Assembly (NCBI RefSeq): GCF_050436995.1
Contig: NC_134767.1
Coordinates: forward strand, 7,750,001-7,814,000
DNA length: 64,000 bases
Origin: Anticarsia gemmatalis
Lineage: Eukaryota > Arthropoda > Insecta > Lepidoptera > Erebidae
Reading direction: 5' to 3'
Below the pieces are notes generated by a model. The model searched no databases. It was given only the letters and a program-made list of their open reading frames with translations, and was not told where the DNA came from. Below are positions 1-11,369 of the stretch, one piece after another (the first letter of the stretch is position 1; the number at the start of each line of letters is the position of its first letter). The translations under genes and the position numbers were made by a program.

Positions 1-510
1 GTCTTCTAAATAAAATTCGAACTATAAGTGGAAAAACTGAACCAGATGGTTTTAAAAGGGACATACTCTTAAGCTACTTATAGTTCAATAGTTTGCGTTG
101 CTCGCGGCTGGCGATCACATAATAAATTCAGTATTAAGAACATAAGTGACCCGCAGGATTACACAGGACAGAGACTGTTTTGTTACCTTTCGAAAATGCA
201 TAATAATAATTACTCTTGAAATAAATTGTGCATGCCATACTCTCTACTAAGTTGTCACACTATAGTACACTCATCCGGTAGTGAGTCCAGTTATTTCTAT
301 AAAGTTGCGTTATGATGATATATCACATCAGGTTTCATAAGTTCAATTTCCACAAGAAGTAAACGCTATATGCGGAAAATAAAAATAAGTGCACTCATTA
401 TCCTTTCTTTAATAATCAGCTTTCAAACTGCCTGCACCTGTAAATACTATTCTTTTATATTTCTTTTATATTCATAGTAATAAAACAATCACAACATGAT
501 ACTTGTTGCA
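1..510. other. no feature seen
   Basis: AT-rich DNA with no convincing exon, RNA gene or repeat family. Confidence 0.5.
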
Positions 511-514
511 TCAT

Positions 515-690
515 AACCTCCACGTGGTACTTCCACGGTGGAAGTTCCAACTTGTAAACAAAACAAACCGACCGCAACTTTGCACCATACTTCTGTAACT
601 TTTATATTAAATGTTGTTTCCTTAACAGAAAGATATTATTCCCGAGGAGCTAATGACGTCATAGTGCAGGTGTTGTGCCCTATAAAAGAC
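515..690 (+). promoter_or_regulatory. promoter-like region with CRE and TATA box
   Basis: In order: palindromic E-box CACGTG in CTCCACGTGGTAC (~520), a CTTCCACGGTGGAAG palindrome, a forkhead-like GTAAACAAAACAAA (~555), the CRE palindrome TGACGTCA (654-661) and CTATAAAAG (TATA, 681-688). No open exon follows within view. Confidence 0.4.
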
Positions 691-1324
691 TATTAGTTGA
701 TACCATTGTCCTGTTTACTGTTTAAGATTTTTTTATTATTTTTTAATGCATATAAGTTTGTTAGACTGGTACCGTTCTTTGGTCTCTGCAACTAGGGGAA
801 AAAGGGGTGATATTATATATATAATTTTTGAATACTTATTTAAATCCGGTTTTACTATTTCTGCATATCTATCTATATATCTTATATAAAGCTTGTTCCT
901 TGCTGTCACTTTATTCAGTAGATATGCTACTTAACACTTAGCAATATTTTCTTGTAATTTCCATCTATTTATCTATTCAGCTCACTTCTACATACTGTTG
1001 AGTATAGGCCTCCCCTTCAGAATGATTTAAAGAAATAAATCGAATGTTTCGAATAATCGAGAAGAATTAACTCACTGTAAAAAAGGCAGGAAAGTTTTAC
1101 CAATTACAAGTTGGTATAAAAAGCTAATATCAGCATCTTTCCGAACCAATTCTCTGGAATATAAAATCTTCCAACAGCAGTCAAATTCACGTAAACTTCT
1201 TCGAAGCAAACTCTTCCATATAATGTTTATCTTCAAGGAAAGCCGAGACTTGCGAATCTTTATACGAACTACGTCAATGTGTTATAAAACAGGGTCATGG
1301 CCGCAAGGCGTGCCCGCGCAATGT

Positions 1325-1570
1325 ACGTCAAAACACCTTTTTTAATACCTTTTTATAAACTTTAGAGATAGTTGTTTTACCCCATTTATATTTAGATACA
1401 ACAGATTCATTGTTATATTGACATTTTTATTGGATGTTAAAGAGCGCACGTCAAAACACCTTCTTTTTATATTGTTTTTTTAAACTTTAGAGATAGTTTT
1501 ATTTTCCCATTTATATTTAGATTTAACAGGTTTATTTGAAATATTGTTATTTTTATTATATGGCTTGCAT
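1325..1570 (+). repeat. two-unit tandem duplication, ~123 bp each
   Basis: ACGTCAAAACACC starts at 1325 and again at 1448. Both units continue AAACTTTAGAGATAGTT and CCCATTTATATTTAGAT. They are moderately diverged. Confidence 0.75.
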
Positions 1571-1659
1571 TTAGTTACGACCTTAATAAGTTATATTGTT
1601 TCAGTCATATACCGTATATTTCTTCAAAGTTTTATCTCTTATTTCAGCAGATCATTAGC

Positions 1660-1787
1660 GCGATTCTGTACAGTCTGTACTTTCGAGTATCGAGAGTTTG
1701 ACATTTAAAATGTACTGCAAAAATAGCTTCTACTGGGCCCGCGAGAGACGCTAAACGATTGACATACAACATTTCTCGCAGAATCGC
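1660..1787. mobile_element. MITE-like repeat, ATCGAGAGTTTGACATTT family
   Basis: The short TIR GCGATTCTG / CAGAATCGC encloses GTATCGAGAGTTTGACATTT. The core recurs at 31377-31540 and 53841-53925. Confidence 0.6.
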
Positions 1788-2077
1788 AGTACAGGAGTGA
1801 TTTTTTAAGCCCTTATTTGTTCATGACTCTTCAAGCTAATTATTATTTTTCCATATCAATCAATCAATCATCAAAATCGGTATAGTAAAACAGACAGACA
1901 TGGTATAACTCTTTTCTATACTTTAAATGAAAAAAAGATATGTTTTTCCAGTTTCGAAATAGATTTACTTATTTTATTATCAATTTGATTTGTAAATTCG
2001 TGCGTCATATTAAGATGAGCGTAAACTATTGAGAGATGTAGTTGGACAGCACTTGCTAAATGTTGAGTAAGGAAAAT

Positions 2078-2130
2078 GTGTGTGCGTTAGTTTGTGTGTC
2101 CGTGTTTGTGTGTGTGTTGTGTGTGTGATC
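2078..2130 (+). repeat. impure (TG)n tract
   Basis: GTGTGTG runs are interrupted by CG, TT and CC. It is simple repeat, not coding. Confidence 0.8.
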
Positions 2131-3007
2131 CTAGTAAGCGTGTATGATGTGAGTCATACATCACATGAATGGATTAAGAGTATGAGAGTTAGCTAACTTT
2201 GCCGTTAAAATGAGATACAGTCCTTCTAACTTACTTTATTTACTCAATTTTAAAATGTTTGGCAAATTAATTAATTTATTTATATTAACAAGAAATCTGA
2301 GAGTATTAGGTCAAGTCCAGAAAGACCGTGACGGGAGACAATTGGGAAAATAAAAAATGTAAACTGAATTCCACATTTAGGGATTATAGAAGACATCTCT
2401 TCGGGTCCATATCCGTTGAAGTTCATGAGACTCAGCAATAAGAAGAATTGTGAACAAAGAAGCTTAAAGGCGGAAGTAGATAGGATAGGTACCTACTACA
2501 ATGGCCCCAAAATCTCTTATAATAATACTCTCACATGTGAATTGGGAAATTGTTGTGACGTCTTAAAAAATACGACTCCCATTTAAAAAAAAACCTACGT
2601 GACATTTTGCTAGTAGCCCAATCTAATAGACAAGCAAAAGACGTCATCGTGTTCCCAGTCACGGAGTCATATCACACTTTCAATTTAAAAAGAGCCTAAG
2701 TGACCATAACGTACCATCATCTTATATCATTCTTAAACTAACGAATAACGGTGCGACTTTTATATTCAAAACACGGTATATTGACCTTAAAATTCGGTCG
2801 CAGTCGAAAGTGAAATGCGTTTGATATTTGAAATCTTTGACGTCAAACAAGATGGCCGGTCCGGTTTGTGTAATAGATAGATCCTGATGATGCATTTTGT
2901 AACATTTTAAAAGAAATATAGTATTTTTCTTAGTACTTTGCGTCAATTTTGTGATTTTAGTTAGATATTATTCTTATAATCATGTTATTAAGGTGTGCTT
3001 ATTCTCT

Positions 3008-3310
3008 ATTTTTTTCGTGGCGGGTTCAAATCCGGGCCAAAAATGTATTTTCTGAGTTTTCGGTAAAGAAAATCTCGGAAATCGTACGGAGTTAGGAAGT
3101 TGAGCTCGTGTAGAGCACGTAAAGCCGTCGGTCTTGCGCCTGACCTCTCTTGTCGTGTCGGTTTAGCTTAACTGACTATGAGAGTAAAAGAATAGAGACC
3201 TGTGTATTGTGCACATACTTGGCCACTATAAACAAGGTCCTGCACAGTTGGCTGGTTTCAATGAAATTGGCTACATTATCTATATATCGGCATCTAAAGC
3301 CGTAAAACTG
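3008..3310 (+). mobile_element. tRNA-derived SINE, family B
   Basis: It has a B-box-like GGGTTCAAATCCGGGCC, then AAAAATGTATTTTCTGAG, GCACGTAAAGCCGTCGGTC, a CTGACTATGAGAG block and GTCCTGCACAGTTGGC. It is related to copies at 8555 and 10385. Confidence 0.65.
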
Positions 3311-3550
3311 AACGTCAATCATTAAGACTATTGAATAAACAATAGTGTCTGTTAATTATAGGAAACTAATAGTATCGGAAAGACACGAGATTATGTAAAT
3401 GTGTGCCTGCTATGTGCCTACGTTGAACTGACGGCGGAATGTAGGAAAACGTAAAGGAAATACACTTAGATAAATAATGTATTAGATCAAGAGATTATTG
3501 ATCTTGTGTGCTGATCTAGATCCTTTATCTTGTGGTCTTCGTATCAATTA

Positions 3551-3796
3551 CTAGCTGACCCGCGCAACTACGCTTGCGTTACATAAGAGAAAATTGGTCA
3601 AAATTTTCCCCGTTTCTGTAACATTATTCATTGGTACTCTGCTCTTATCGGTTGTCGCGTGATGATATATAGCCTATAACCTTCCTCGATAAATGGACTA
3701 TCTAACACTGAAAGATTTTTTCAAATCGGACCAGTAGTTCCTGAGATTAGCGCGTTCAAACAAACAAACTCTTCAGCTTTATAATATTAGTATAGA
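3551..3796 (-). mobile_element. Helitron-like element, GTTT family
   Basis: On the minus strand it starts TCTATACTAATATTATAAAG and ends GGGTCAGCTAG, sitting between A and T. It has 5'-TC and 3'-CTAG ends and A|T insertion, as in non-autonomous Lepidoptera Helitrons. Only two GTTT units occur. Confidence 0.7.
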
Positions 3797-4049
3797 TGAG
3801 GTAAAAATGGTAGATTGTTCAGTCTAGATGAGATTTTAGGAGCCATACGGTAAATTCTTCCTTCTGAAACCAGCTAATTCTCTTTAAATGGTTCAAAAAC
3901 TCGCTAGAAGAATTCGCTAATTGAAACTATCTTTGCAATCTTGTGTCTTCCTTGACCAATATCTTGTAAAAGTAAAAAATTGTAAAACTTGCATTCTGCT
4001 AAATGTTAGGCTCTTAACAGATTTAACAAAAGATTCTGTCCTAAATCAC

Positions 4050-4085
4050 AAACCACGCGGACGAAGTCGCGGGCAAAAGCCAGTT
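4050..4085 (+). mobile_element. Helitron-type 3' end scrap
   Basis: It reads CCACGCGGACGAAGTCGC then GGGCAAAAGCCAGT, the common 3' end of lepidopteran Helitron-like repeats with CTAG mutated to CCAG. No body is recognisable. Confidence 0.4.
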
Positions 4086-4384
4086 CAATATAAATATTGT
4101 CTGAACTTATAAATTCATTATCTTGAAAGTCCTGGGTATCTGGGAAGTACAGATAATATCGTAGAGGAAAAATCACAAGGAAACATACTTGATTGTATTC
4201 TGTTCATGCATACCTTGAATATTGCTCGGGGTAACTTTACGATATATATGGTTCTATGGCGTGCATATAAATGAAGTTAGGCAAGTTTGTTTGTTTGTAA
4301 GTTTGTTGTAATTGACCTTTGCAACTCTGATCCTTTTTGGTACCATAAAATGCCAAACCCCAAATTTTTCTGAAGTATCACCCT

Positions 4385-4590
4385 AAAGTTAACTTAAGGA
4401 AAATTTGGGTGAATTTGATTATAGAAGAATGAATGTGAATAGCTCGTAAAAAAGCTAGCGCCGAGTTCAGTTTTCTGGTTCTTGGTGCTAAAATAATATC
4501 GCTATGAATATTTTCTTTGCATTTCATATAGTGTCATTGACTTTAAACTGGCCCATTTCTTTCCATTTTAAAATAACCCCTGTATTCAAA
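4385..4590. mobile_element. MITE, GAATGGGGTTAC family, degraded
   Basis: It shares GGTGAATTTGATTATAGAA, TTTTCTGGTT and TTTCTTTCCATTTTAAAAT with the 7606 copy in the same order. The right TIR is reduced to TAACCCCTGTATTCAAA and the left end is lost. Confidence 0.6.
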
Positions 4591-4599
4591 CGCTTTGCC

Positions 4600-5990
4600 T
4601 AGTTCTAACTAGGAAGTTATAACAACATTGCTCAACAGTAACAATTAATTATACCTTTGAACTTTTTCTGAACATCAATATTTTTGCCTATTCCTTAAAC
4701 TACTTCAGAAAAAAACACTGTTTAAGGTAAGGTTGAAAACGAAAGCAGAGCTCAAGGTTTAAAAACCATTTGAGTATAAGAAATAAGGCCTCAAACACCT
4801 CAATATGGTCACAAAAAACCGCAACCAAGTACAGTGATAAGCGAAACATATAAAAATGTGTAAAGTCATAGTGACATACGAAACGAGCGTGTGTACTCAG
4901 CACTTATCTGATACGTGCGCGTCATAACGTTGAGATAATACGCGTTTTGACGAAAATTAACCGAAATATTTAACGTATAAAGTTGGATACGCAATTACAA
5001 GTGTAAAAACCTTTTCTTTTCCATATAAATATCAAATCTATTGTTGGCATATGTTCACTAATAGTAAGTATGTGCGATGTGTATAACAATCTATACCACA
5101 AAGACTGGTAGACTGGGAGAAAATGCCACTGGCACTGACACAGGTCTGTACATAAAGTTTAAAATAAATAAATAAAATTCTCGATCTTGACATCTTTCTG
5201 GACATAATTATGAACAATTTTAGAAATAAAGTGTTGAAATCATCCATGTTTAATGTAAATACCTCATAACTCTTATGTACTAATATTGTGATCGTAGTAT
5301 GTAGCTTTAGTGAATGATGTGTTCACCTGTCACAGGTATACATATTAGGAATGCCTTTTTAAGTTACTGTACCTTTAATTAGAATGTAATAAATTGTCTG
5401 CTGTTGGTGATCCAATAAATAATTAAATAAATTAAATTCAATTTATTTAATAGTTCCTTAAATATTAATGCTGCTCTTTATAAATATCAATAATAATTAA
5501 AACTATACATTAAATAAATACTTTAAAAGTAATTTTACATAAACAAACGAAAAAAAATAGAGAAATTAAATAGAAATATAATTAATATAAGGCATCATAA
5601 AATATCTCCGCATCGCATAATAAAATAAATAAATAATAAAAAAATATTTCCCAACGCACTCTCCTTTCCTTAAATTTTTTATCAAATTTTAGGCATGAAA
5701 CGCACATGCCAACACCGCGAAGCTATCACTACTCATTAACTTTTTAACACCTTCTTCTTATAATTTCTGCGTCAATCGTCATCCTATGGTAAAATTATTG
5801 AAAACGCCTTAACTTACACACCTAAGTCTGCTTAATGCTGCTCATTGTTAACAGTTACCCAATTAACGACAGAAACAAGATACTTGTATATATAGGTACT
5901 TTAACAACCGACCTATCCTAATAAATAGTGCGAAGACATTGTGCATTCTAGAGAAATAAACGATTTTATGTTATTCTGTATCTTTCCTAT
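4600..5990. other. no gene seen, AT-rich
   Basis: Open frames on the minus strand (4700-4903, 5038-5247) have no motif. 5400-5660 is almost pure A/T with AATAAATAA runs. Confidence 0.55.
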
Positions 5991-5996
5991 AAGTGA

Positions 5997-6228
5997 CTAG
6001 CTGACGCGCGCAACTTCGCTTGCGTCACATAAGAGAGAATTTTCCCCGTTTTTGTAACATTTCTCGTTGCTACTCCGCTCCTAATGGCCGTAGCGTGATG
6101 TTATATAGCATAAAGCCCTCCTCGATAAACACAAAAAGATTTTTTCAATTCGAACCGGTAGTTCCTGAGATTAGCGCGTTCAAACAAGCAAACAAACAAA
6201 TTCTTCAGCTTTATAATATTAGTATAGA
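5997..6228 (-). mobile_element. Helitron-like element, GTTT family
   Basis: It has the same ends as the 3551 copy in minus orientation (3' end CGCGTCAGCTAG). The internal CGTGATGTTATATAGC and GAACCGGTAGTTCCTGAG match the family. The ~100-codon open frame at 6020-6322 is mostly this repeat. Confidence 0.7.
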
Positions 6229-6229
6229 T

Positions 6230-7500
6230 TATATTTTTAAAGCAAACCACCATTGTTTATTTATTTACCGACTGGACAACAAACACTGTCACCAAAAAAC
6301 CAACAATCGTTTATTTAACTGACAATCGCTGGTCACATCCGCCATTGTCCAGTGTGTACCATTTCGGTACTTCCCAACAAGGATACCGGGGTAAAACCGA
6401 CACGTGACAATACAACTGATTCATTTTAACTTTGTAAAGATGAAGCTTAGAACAACTTGAAGATTTCTTGATAATATGATTATGGATTTTTGGGTGAAGC
6501 TAAAAATATGTATTTGCTTTTCACGTATTTTTTTGGGTCTTATGGGTAACAAACCGGGATATAACCGACGCGTGATGCCCAACTCATGCGTTGTAATTAA
6601 TAATTTCCTGAAACCTGCAAAAACCTGCAACATTTTGATGTTTTTTAATGTATTATTTTACCAAAGATATCATTCTGTAATCTGGATAAGATTTACTTTT
6701 AAGGTCTTCTTTAATTGCTTTTGGTTTAATGCTCGGTTTTCCCATATTTTAATCACTTAATTTATTATGTAGATTACACAAATTTTGATCAATTTCACCA
6801 TAATTATTAATTAATATATTAAGATAATAAATAAATAATACTATAAAGTTGATAAACTATGACGTGAATACGAATGTCAGTTCAAATCCGCTTTGATTAT
6901 GTTAATGTTGTTACCAAATAATATTATGGCAATTGACGTAAACATACCGTGAGTCATACATAAGATTTAAATAATGTAAAAATGAGCGAAATAATTATCA
7001 AAATAACAGCTGAGTTCGTAACTTCGGCTGTTAACGAGAATGTTTAAAACGAAACTAGAAAGGCTAAAAAATAATCCGACCTAGGAATCGATCGCGGGAC
7101 CTTATCCGTAGTATGCAATATTGCTCGGGCCACAGAAGTTTAACAAATAAGTAATTTTTTCTATAATATAATAATAATATGACAATTGCCTATGATATCC
7201 TGCATACCATAATAACAATATTTATGCCTGTGTTTGTAGCAAGGAAAGTGTGTAAGGATAACAAGTGGCGATTTTTTTTCTCTACCTAGCTCTATGGGAA
7301 AAAGGACTTGATTTTATGTATGCTATGTATTTATGTTCTAGGTATAATAGAATAGGCTTTCATAAAATCACGCCTCTATATTATTAAAATCATCTCATTC
7401 TATAGAAAAACCCAAAAACGCTTTTTTAAACCACCATAGATAAATTAAAAGCTATACATGCCAGTGATAGGTCATCGTATAAACTAACGATTAATTCCAA
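6230..7500. other. no gene seen
   Basis: The frames 6421-6633 and 6476-6760 are reverse images of each other and lack coding bias. A tRNA-like scrap (AATCGATCGCGGGACC) lies near 7090. Nothing else is seen. Confidence 0.5.
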
Positions 7501-7506
7501 GATCTA

Positions 7507-7562
7507 AAGATAGTAGTAAAAATACCCAAGTACTAGTACTTGGGTATTTTTACTACTATCTT
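7507..7562. repeat. perfect 56-bp palindrome, no spacer
   Basis: Arms 7507-7534 and 7535-7562 are exact reverse complements (AAGATAGTAGTAAAAATACC .. to centre CAAGTACT|AGTACTTG). It has no loop and no mismatch. Confidence 0.95.
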
Positions 7563-7605
7563 ATCTTAATCACAAAATAAACAAAAATATATTATCAGTA
7601 CCGTA

Positions 7606-7820
7606 GAATGGGGTTACTTTAGGAAAATTTGGGGTGAATTTGATTATAGAAATAAGTAAATTGTTCGCATAAATAGCTAGTGACGAGATCGGTTTTCTGG
7701 TTTTTGGTACTAAATATCGTTATGAATATAATTATAGCATTTCAAATAGAGTGCTGACCTTTAACATGCCTATTTCTTTCCATTTTAAAGTAACCCCTGT
7801 ATTCAAAAGTAACCCCGTTC
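7606..7820. mobile_element. MITE, Tc1/mariner-like (TA), GAATGGGGTTAC family
   Basis: The element is 215 bp with TIR GAATGGGGTTACTTT / AAAGTAACCCCGTTC flanked by TA. Internal GGTGAATTTGATTATAGAA, TTTTCTGGTT and CTATTTCTTTCCATTTTAAA blocks are shared with 4385-4590. Confidence 0.75.
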
Positions 7821-8019
7821 TACCGTATCAAAAAATATCCTATTTCTTAAAACGTATGGTCAAAAAACCCAGGCCACTATCGTCATACTTATAACGTCAT
7901 GGACCATGTTTGCGTCATGCTGTATCATATTTAATTGGACTCAACAAAAACATTAAGATACGGAACACGTCACTGATTATAAACTGACAAATTAGAAGAG
8001 GCACGATTTATATAGATAA

Positions 8020-8215
8020 CTAGCTGACCCGGCAAACGTTGTTTTGCCATATAAATAAAAAAAAAATAGTGTCACTCAGGGGTATGAAAAATAGATGTTG
8101 ACCGATTATCAGACCTACTCAATATGCTCATAAAATTTCGTGAGAATCGGTCAAGCCGTTTCGGAGGAGTAAGTACGGTAAATGACATTGTGACTGAAGT
8201 GAGTGTGAATAGCCA
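8020..8215 (-). mobile_element. Helitron-like repeat, CCGGCAAACG family fragment
   Basis: The plus strand starts CTAGCTGACCCGGCAAACG and TTGTTTTGCCATATAAAT, then GTGTCACTCAGGGGTATG and GAGAATCGGTCAAGCCG. It matches a frequent lepidopteran repeat whose 3' terminus is the inverse of CTAGCTGACCC. Confidence 0.55.
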
Positions 8216-8554
8216 GGAAGAGAGAGAGAGTATACATCTTTCGGCCTCGAACTTTGCATAGAAGGTTCTTTTCTAATTTGTTGGGTTATAGCAATATGGC
8301 TACTCAATACGAATAATAAATAATATTATCTCGTTATATGATACCTGTTTTTGTTGATGTATTGTTGAATTTCCCGCTATAAAAGTGTTATCGGTAATAA
8401 ATATTATTGTTTGTTGTATTGGTGGGAAAAATGCGTGTAATTTTAACTTGATCCTATAATCAATTTTTTTTTCTTGAATTGTTTTGATGAGTAGAAGCCT
8501 CTCTTTTCGCAAATTGCAATCTCTGTAGTGTGTGGTGTAGTAGTATAAATATCG

Positions 8555-8795
8555 CGCAAAGGTCTCGGGTTGGAAACCTGGGTCGGTTTAAAAGTGCTTC
8601 AGTAAATATATAAAAAAATCTATAATATTGAAGTTTAAGTCGTAGACCCCGTACCTCGTTGAGCACGTGAAGCCATAGATCCTGCGCTTGACCTCTCGGC
8701 GGTTGCATGGGATACCGTCCCACCAGGGCTATGAGGGTCATGGAATAGTAACTGTGTATTGTGTAAGGTGCCCTTAAAGAAATTTGCAACAATAG
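8555..8795 (+). mobile_element. tRNA-derived SINE, family B
   Basis: It reads AAGGTCTCGGGTTGGAAACC, GAGCACGTGAAGCCATAGAT, GCGCTTGACCTCTCGGCGG and CACCAGGGCTATGAGGGTC. Open frames on its minus strand (8460-8792, 8635-8847) are artefacts of this repeat. Confidence 0.65.
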
Positions 8796-9218
8796 CTTTC
8801 AAAAGTGAAAACTGAATTTTAATGTTACTTTCAAAAGTAGGTAGCAAATAAAACTAGGTTATCTTTATCACCTAATTCATAATAATTCTGTTTCAGTAAT
8901 TTGATCTGTTTGTATAATATTTACATGGAACTGTTATCTGGTGCGCCGCGGTGATGGTTGACGATGTCGCCGCCTCGCACCGCGTCTGTCAGAACATCCT
9001 CCCACTTCGTATCTTGGGGAATTGCGACTGAATTTTTAATGGAACAGATAGATTATTGTGTTTTCCTTGTCTGAGATAAATTGCAATACTTAAATAACGA
9101 TTTTAAGGATATGAATCGTATGTAAAATTGACGATAAATACGGGGATTCAGCAACATCTGGAGAGACGGAGACTCCAATTTCCAAAATTTGTTTTTCTGT
9201 ATATTAGCACCAGAAAGG

Positions 9219-9340
9219 CGAGGCGCCCGTATCCAGTTGCGCTCACCGGTCGGTAAACGATCTGTGGGTTAAGCAAACCTTGGCGCGGTCATTCCATAGA
9301 TGGGTGACCGCATAGTGGTATTTGAACTGAGCGTTTATAA
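9219..9340 (+). mobile_element. 5S rRNA-derived SINE-like element
   Basis: It contains GTTAAGCAAACCTTGGCGCG, CGGTCATTCCATAG and GATGGGTGACCGC. These correspond in order to the A box, intermediate element and C box of the 5S rRNA internal promoter. The rest of the 5S gene is absent. It starts with GCGAGGCGCCCGTATCCAG, shared with the copy at 32858. Confidence 0.72.
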
Positions 9341-9812
9341 CCTGTATTATTATATATACTAAGACTACGGAAATAAAACTACCGCGATAGATCTTCTTCA
9401 CACGGTCAAAGTCGCTGACAGAAACTAGAAAACAATTTTAACTAAAGATATACAAATCCTGTTACCAAAAAAATTGACAATAGATGCGTAAAAACCTTTC
9501 CTACAGTTCTAACGTTATTTAGCAAAGGAAACATCCTTCAAGTAGATCCGGGCCGTATTCTACAAGCACTTGTAAATTAGCCTCTCGTCTACTGGCTGAG
9601 TCACCGCGATTATCTTACAAGACGATACTTATCTCAATCACATTTATATACTTAGCTGTTGTATTCGCGATAACTGCGATATTTGGGTGTACAGATTGTT
9701 GATTATTTCTGGAATGCATTGATTATAAAACAGGTAATTTAAGAAAGTTTCATTAAAAAGTAATTATTTTGATTTTTAACAGTTAACGCACTATTATTAA
9801 TTAAGTAATAGT

Positions 9813-9924
9813 GAGTACCCAACCCGCACTTGGCTAGTAAAGGGCGTGGTGGACTCAAGGCCTAACCCGTCCCTTATTACGGGAGGAGACCCTTGCCCAG
9901 CAGTGGGATATTAATGGGTTAAAT
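9813..9924 (+). mobile_element. SINE family A 3' half
   Basis: It reads CCCAACCCGCACTTGGC, GGTGGACTCAAGGCC and GAGACCCTTGCCCAGCAGTG, ending ATGGGTTAAAT. The 5' half is absent, as is usual for 5'-truncated SINEs. Confidence 0.72.
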
Positions 9925-10031
9925 TTATTTATTATTAAAGCAATTATAATTCTTGTCTTTGGTATCATTGCTCTTAAACGAATAGTCCTATTACATTGCA
10001 TTTTTTGTAACCAGCCTCCGTAGCAAGTATC

Positions 10032-10182
10032 CTCATACCAGTTGCTAAATCAATCAGTAGATTAAACCATCTTTGGCGCGGTCATTCCATAGATAGATAG
10101 ATGCTTAGTGGTATTCAAGCTTAGCGTCTCTTTGGAGGACACGTTAACAGACGGTTTTGGTAATTGTCAATTAGGATAAGAG
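10032..10182 (+). mobile_element. 5S rRNA-derived SINE-like element, degraded
   Basis: It reads GATTAAACCATCTTTGGCGC and GGTCATTCCATAGATAGATA, then GCTTAGTGGTATTCAAGC and GGACACGTTAACAGACGG. It has the same order as the 9219 copy but is more diverged in the C-box part. Confidence 0.55.
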
Positions 10183-10384
10183 TTGTTAAGCCACGGTAAA
10201 GGTTTTCAGGCAAAGATCTTTAACACTATTAAGCCATGTCAGAAACCTTCAAGTGGCTTGAACAACTTTGACAATAGGTTACACAATTTCCATTCACAGT
10301 CAATAGACTTGTCTTACATAATAGAAATATGATTCATCATGGAATGCACTTGATTTTGATAACATAAATAACATTTTGTACTGT

Positions 10385-10660
10385 CGCGTGGTGGGTAGAC
10401 AAGCGCAGACTGCCGCGCAAGAAGTTTCGAGTTCGAATCATGTGTCAGGCCAAAAAGTATTTTCTGAGAATATCTATTAAGACTGCGCCTGACTTCTCAC
10501 TGGTCCTGTGGTTTTAGCCATCCCACCGGGCTATGAGAGGAAAGGAATATTGAATGTATCTGTGTATAGTGCACACACTTGAAACCTATAAACAGAGTCC
10601 TGCACACTTGGCTCGTTCCAGTGAAAATGGCCGCGGTAGCCGAATATCGGCCAGGAGGAC
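10385..10660 (+). mobile_element. tRNA-derived SINE, family B
   Basis: It has an A-box-like GTGGTGGGTAGACAAGCGC, the phrase CTGCCGCGCAAGAAGTTTCG and B box AGTTCGAATCATG, then GCCTGACTTCTCACTGGTC, a CCGGGCTATGAGAGGAAAG block and GAGTCCTGCACACTTGGC. It is the most complete family-B head in the window. Confidence 0.68.
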
Positions 10661-11198
10661 ATTATAATTAAACTGAGCCCCTGTTTCACCACTTCTGAAT
10701 ACGTGCCGGATAGCTTATCAGCAGGTATTCTAACAGTTGTTTTCTTACACATCACTTTATCTATAACATTGGTTTACCCCAAAACTTATCATTAAGATGT
10801 TAAATGACTCCTAGAGCGATAAATCATTATTTAATTGATAAGGACGATGTTTCGAACATTCAACGATATGGTGATGGTATCTTAAGCTATACTTATTAAT
10901 ATTTAAAAGATACTAAAGATTGTAAGGTAATTATAATTATCTTTTTCAGTCTATCACTAATTAAATAGCTGTTTAAAAGATTGTGTTTGGGTCTCGTCAT
11001 CAAGAATTGTCTACTATCTTGGTAAATGATTTTTAGATAGCTTGGCGAATTTATATGTAGACGATTATGACAATTTTGACTGATTCTTAGACAATTTTCT
11101 GGGATATAAAGGATTGTATGTTGCTTATAAATATTGTAGCTTGCAGTAAAATGTTGTTCAGAATTGATTTAAGAGTTTAAGAGACGACCCGGCTCTTA

Positions 11199-11369
11199 GG
11201 CTGCCTGTCCACCGAAGCGGAGCAAGGCTGCGGTGCGGAGAAACGGAGAAATATTAACCAATCGGAGAGAACCACTCACGAGGAGAGGAGATTTTGTGCA
11301 CTCTTATTGGTTAGTATTCATCCGTTTCTCCGCACCGCAGCCTCGCTCCGCTTCGGTGGACAGGCAGCC
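11199..11369. mobile_element. MITE, PIF/Harbinger-like, long TIRs
   Basis: The element is 171 bp. Near-perfect inverted arms of ~50 bp start GGCTGCCTGTCCACCGAAGC and include CTGCGGTGCGGAGAAACGGA. Target duplication TTA (11196-11198 and 11370-11372) fits the TWA preference of PIF/Harbinger. Confidence 0.8.

Noticed and set aside
6020..6322. 100-codon open frame
   Set aside because: Its first half is the inverse of a Helitron-like repeat (5997-6228), which explains the open frame.
8460..8847. Two overlapping minus-strand open frames of 110 and 70 codons
   Set aside because: They run through a tRNA-derived SINE (8555-8795) and have no domain or conserved motif.
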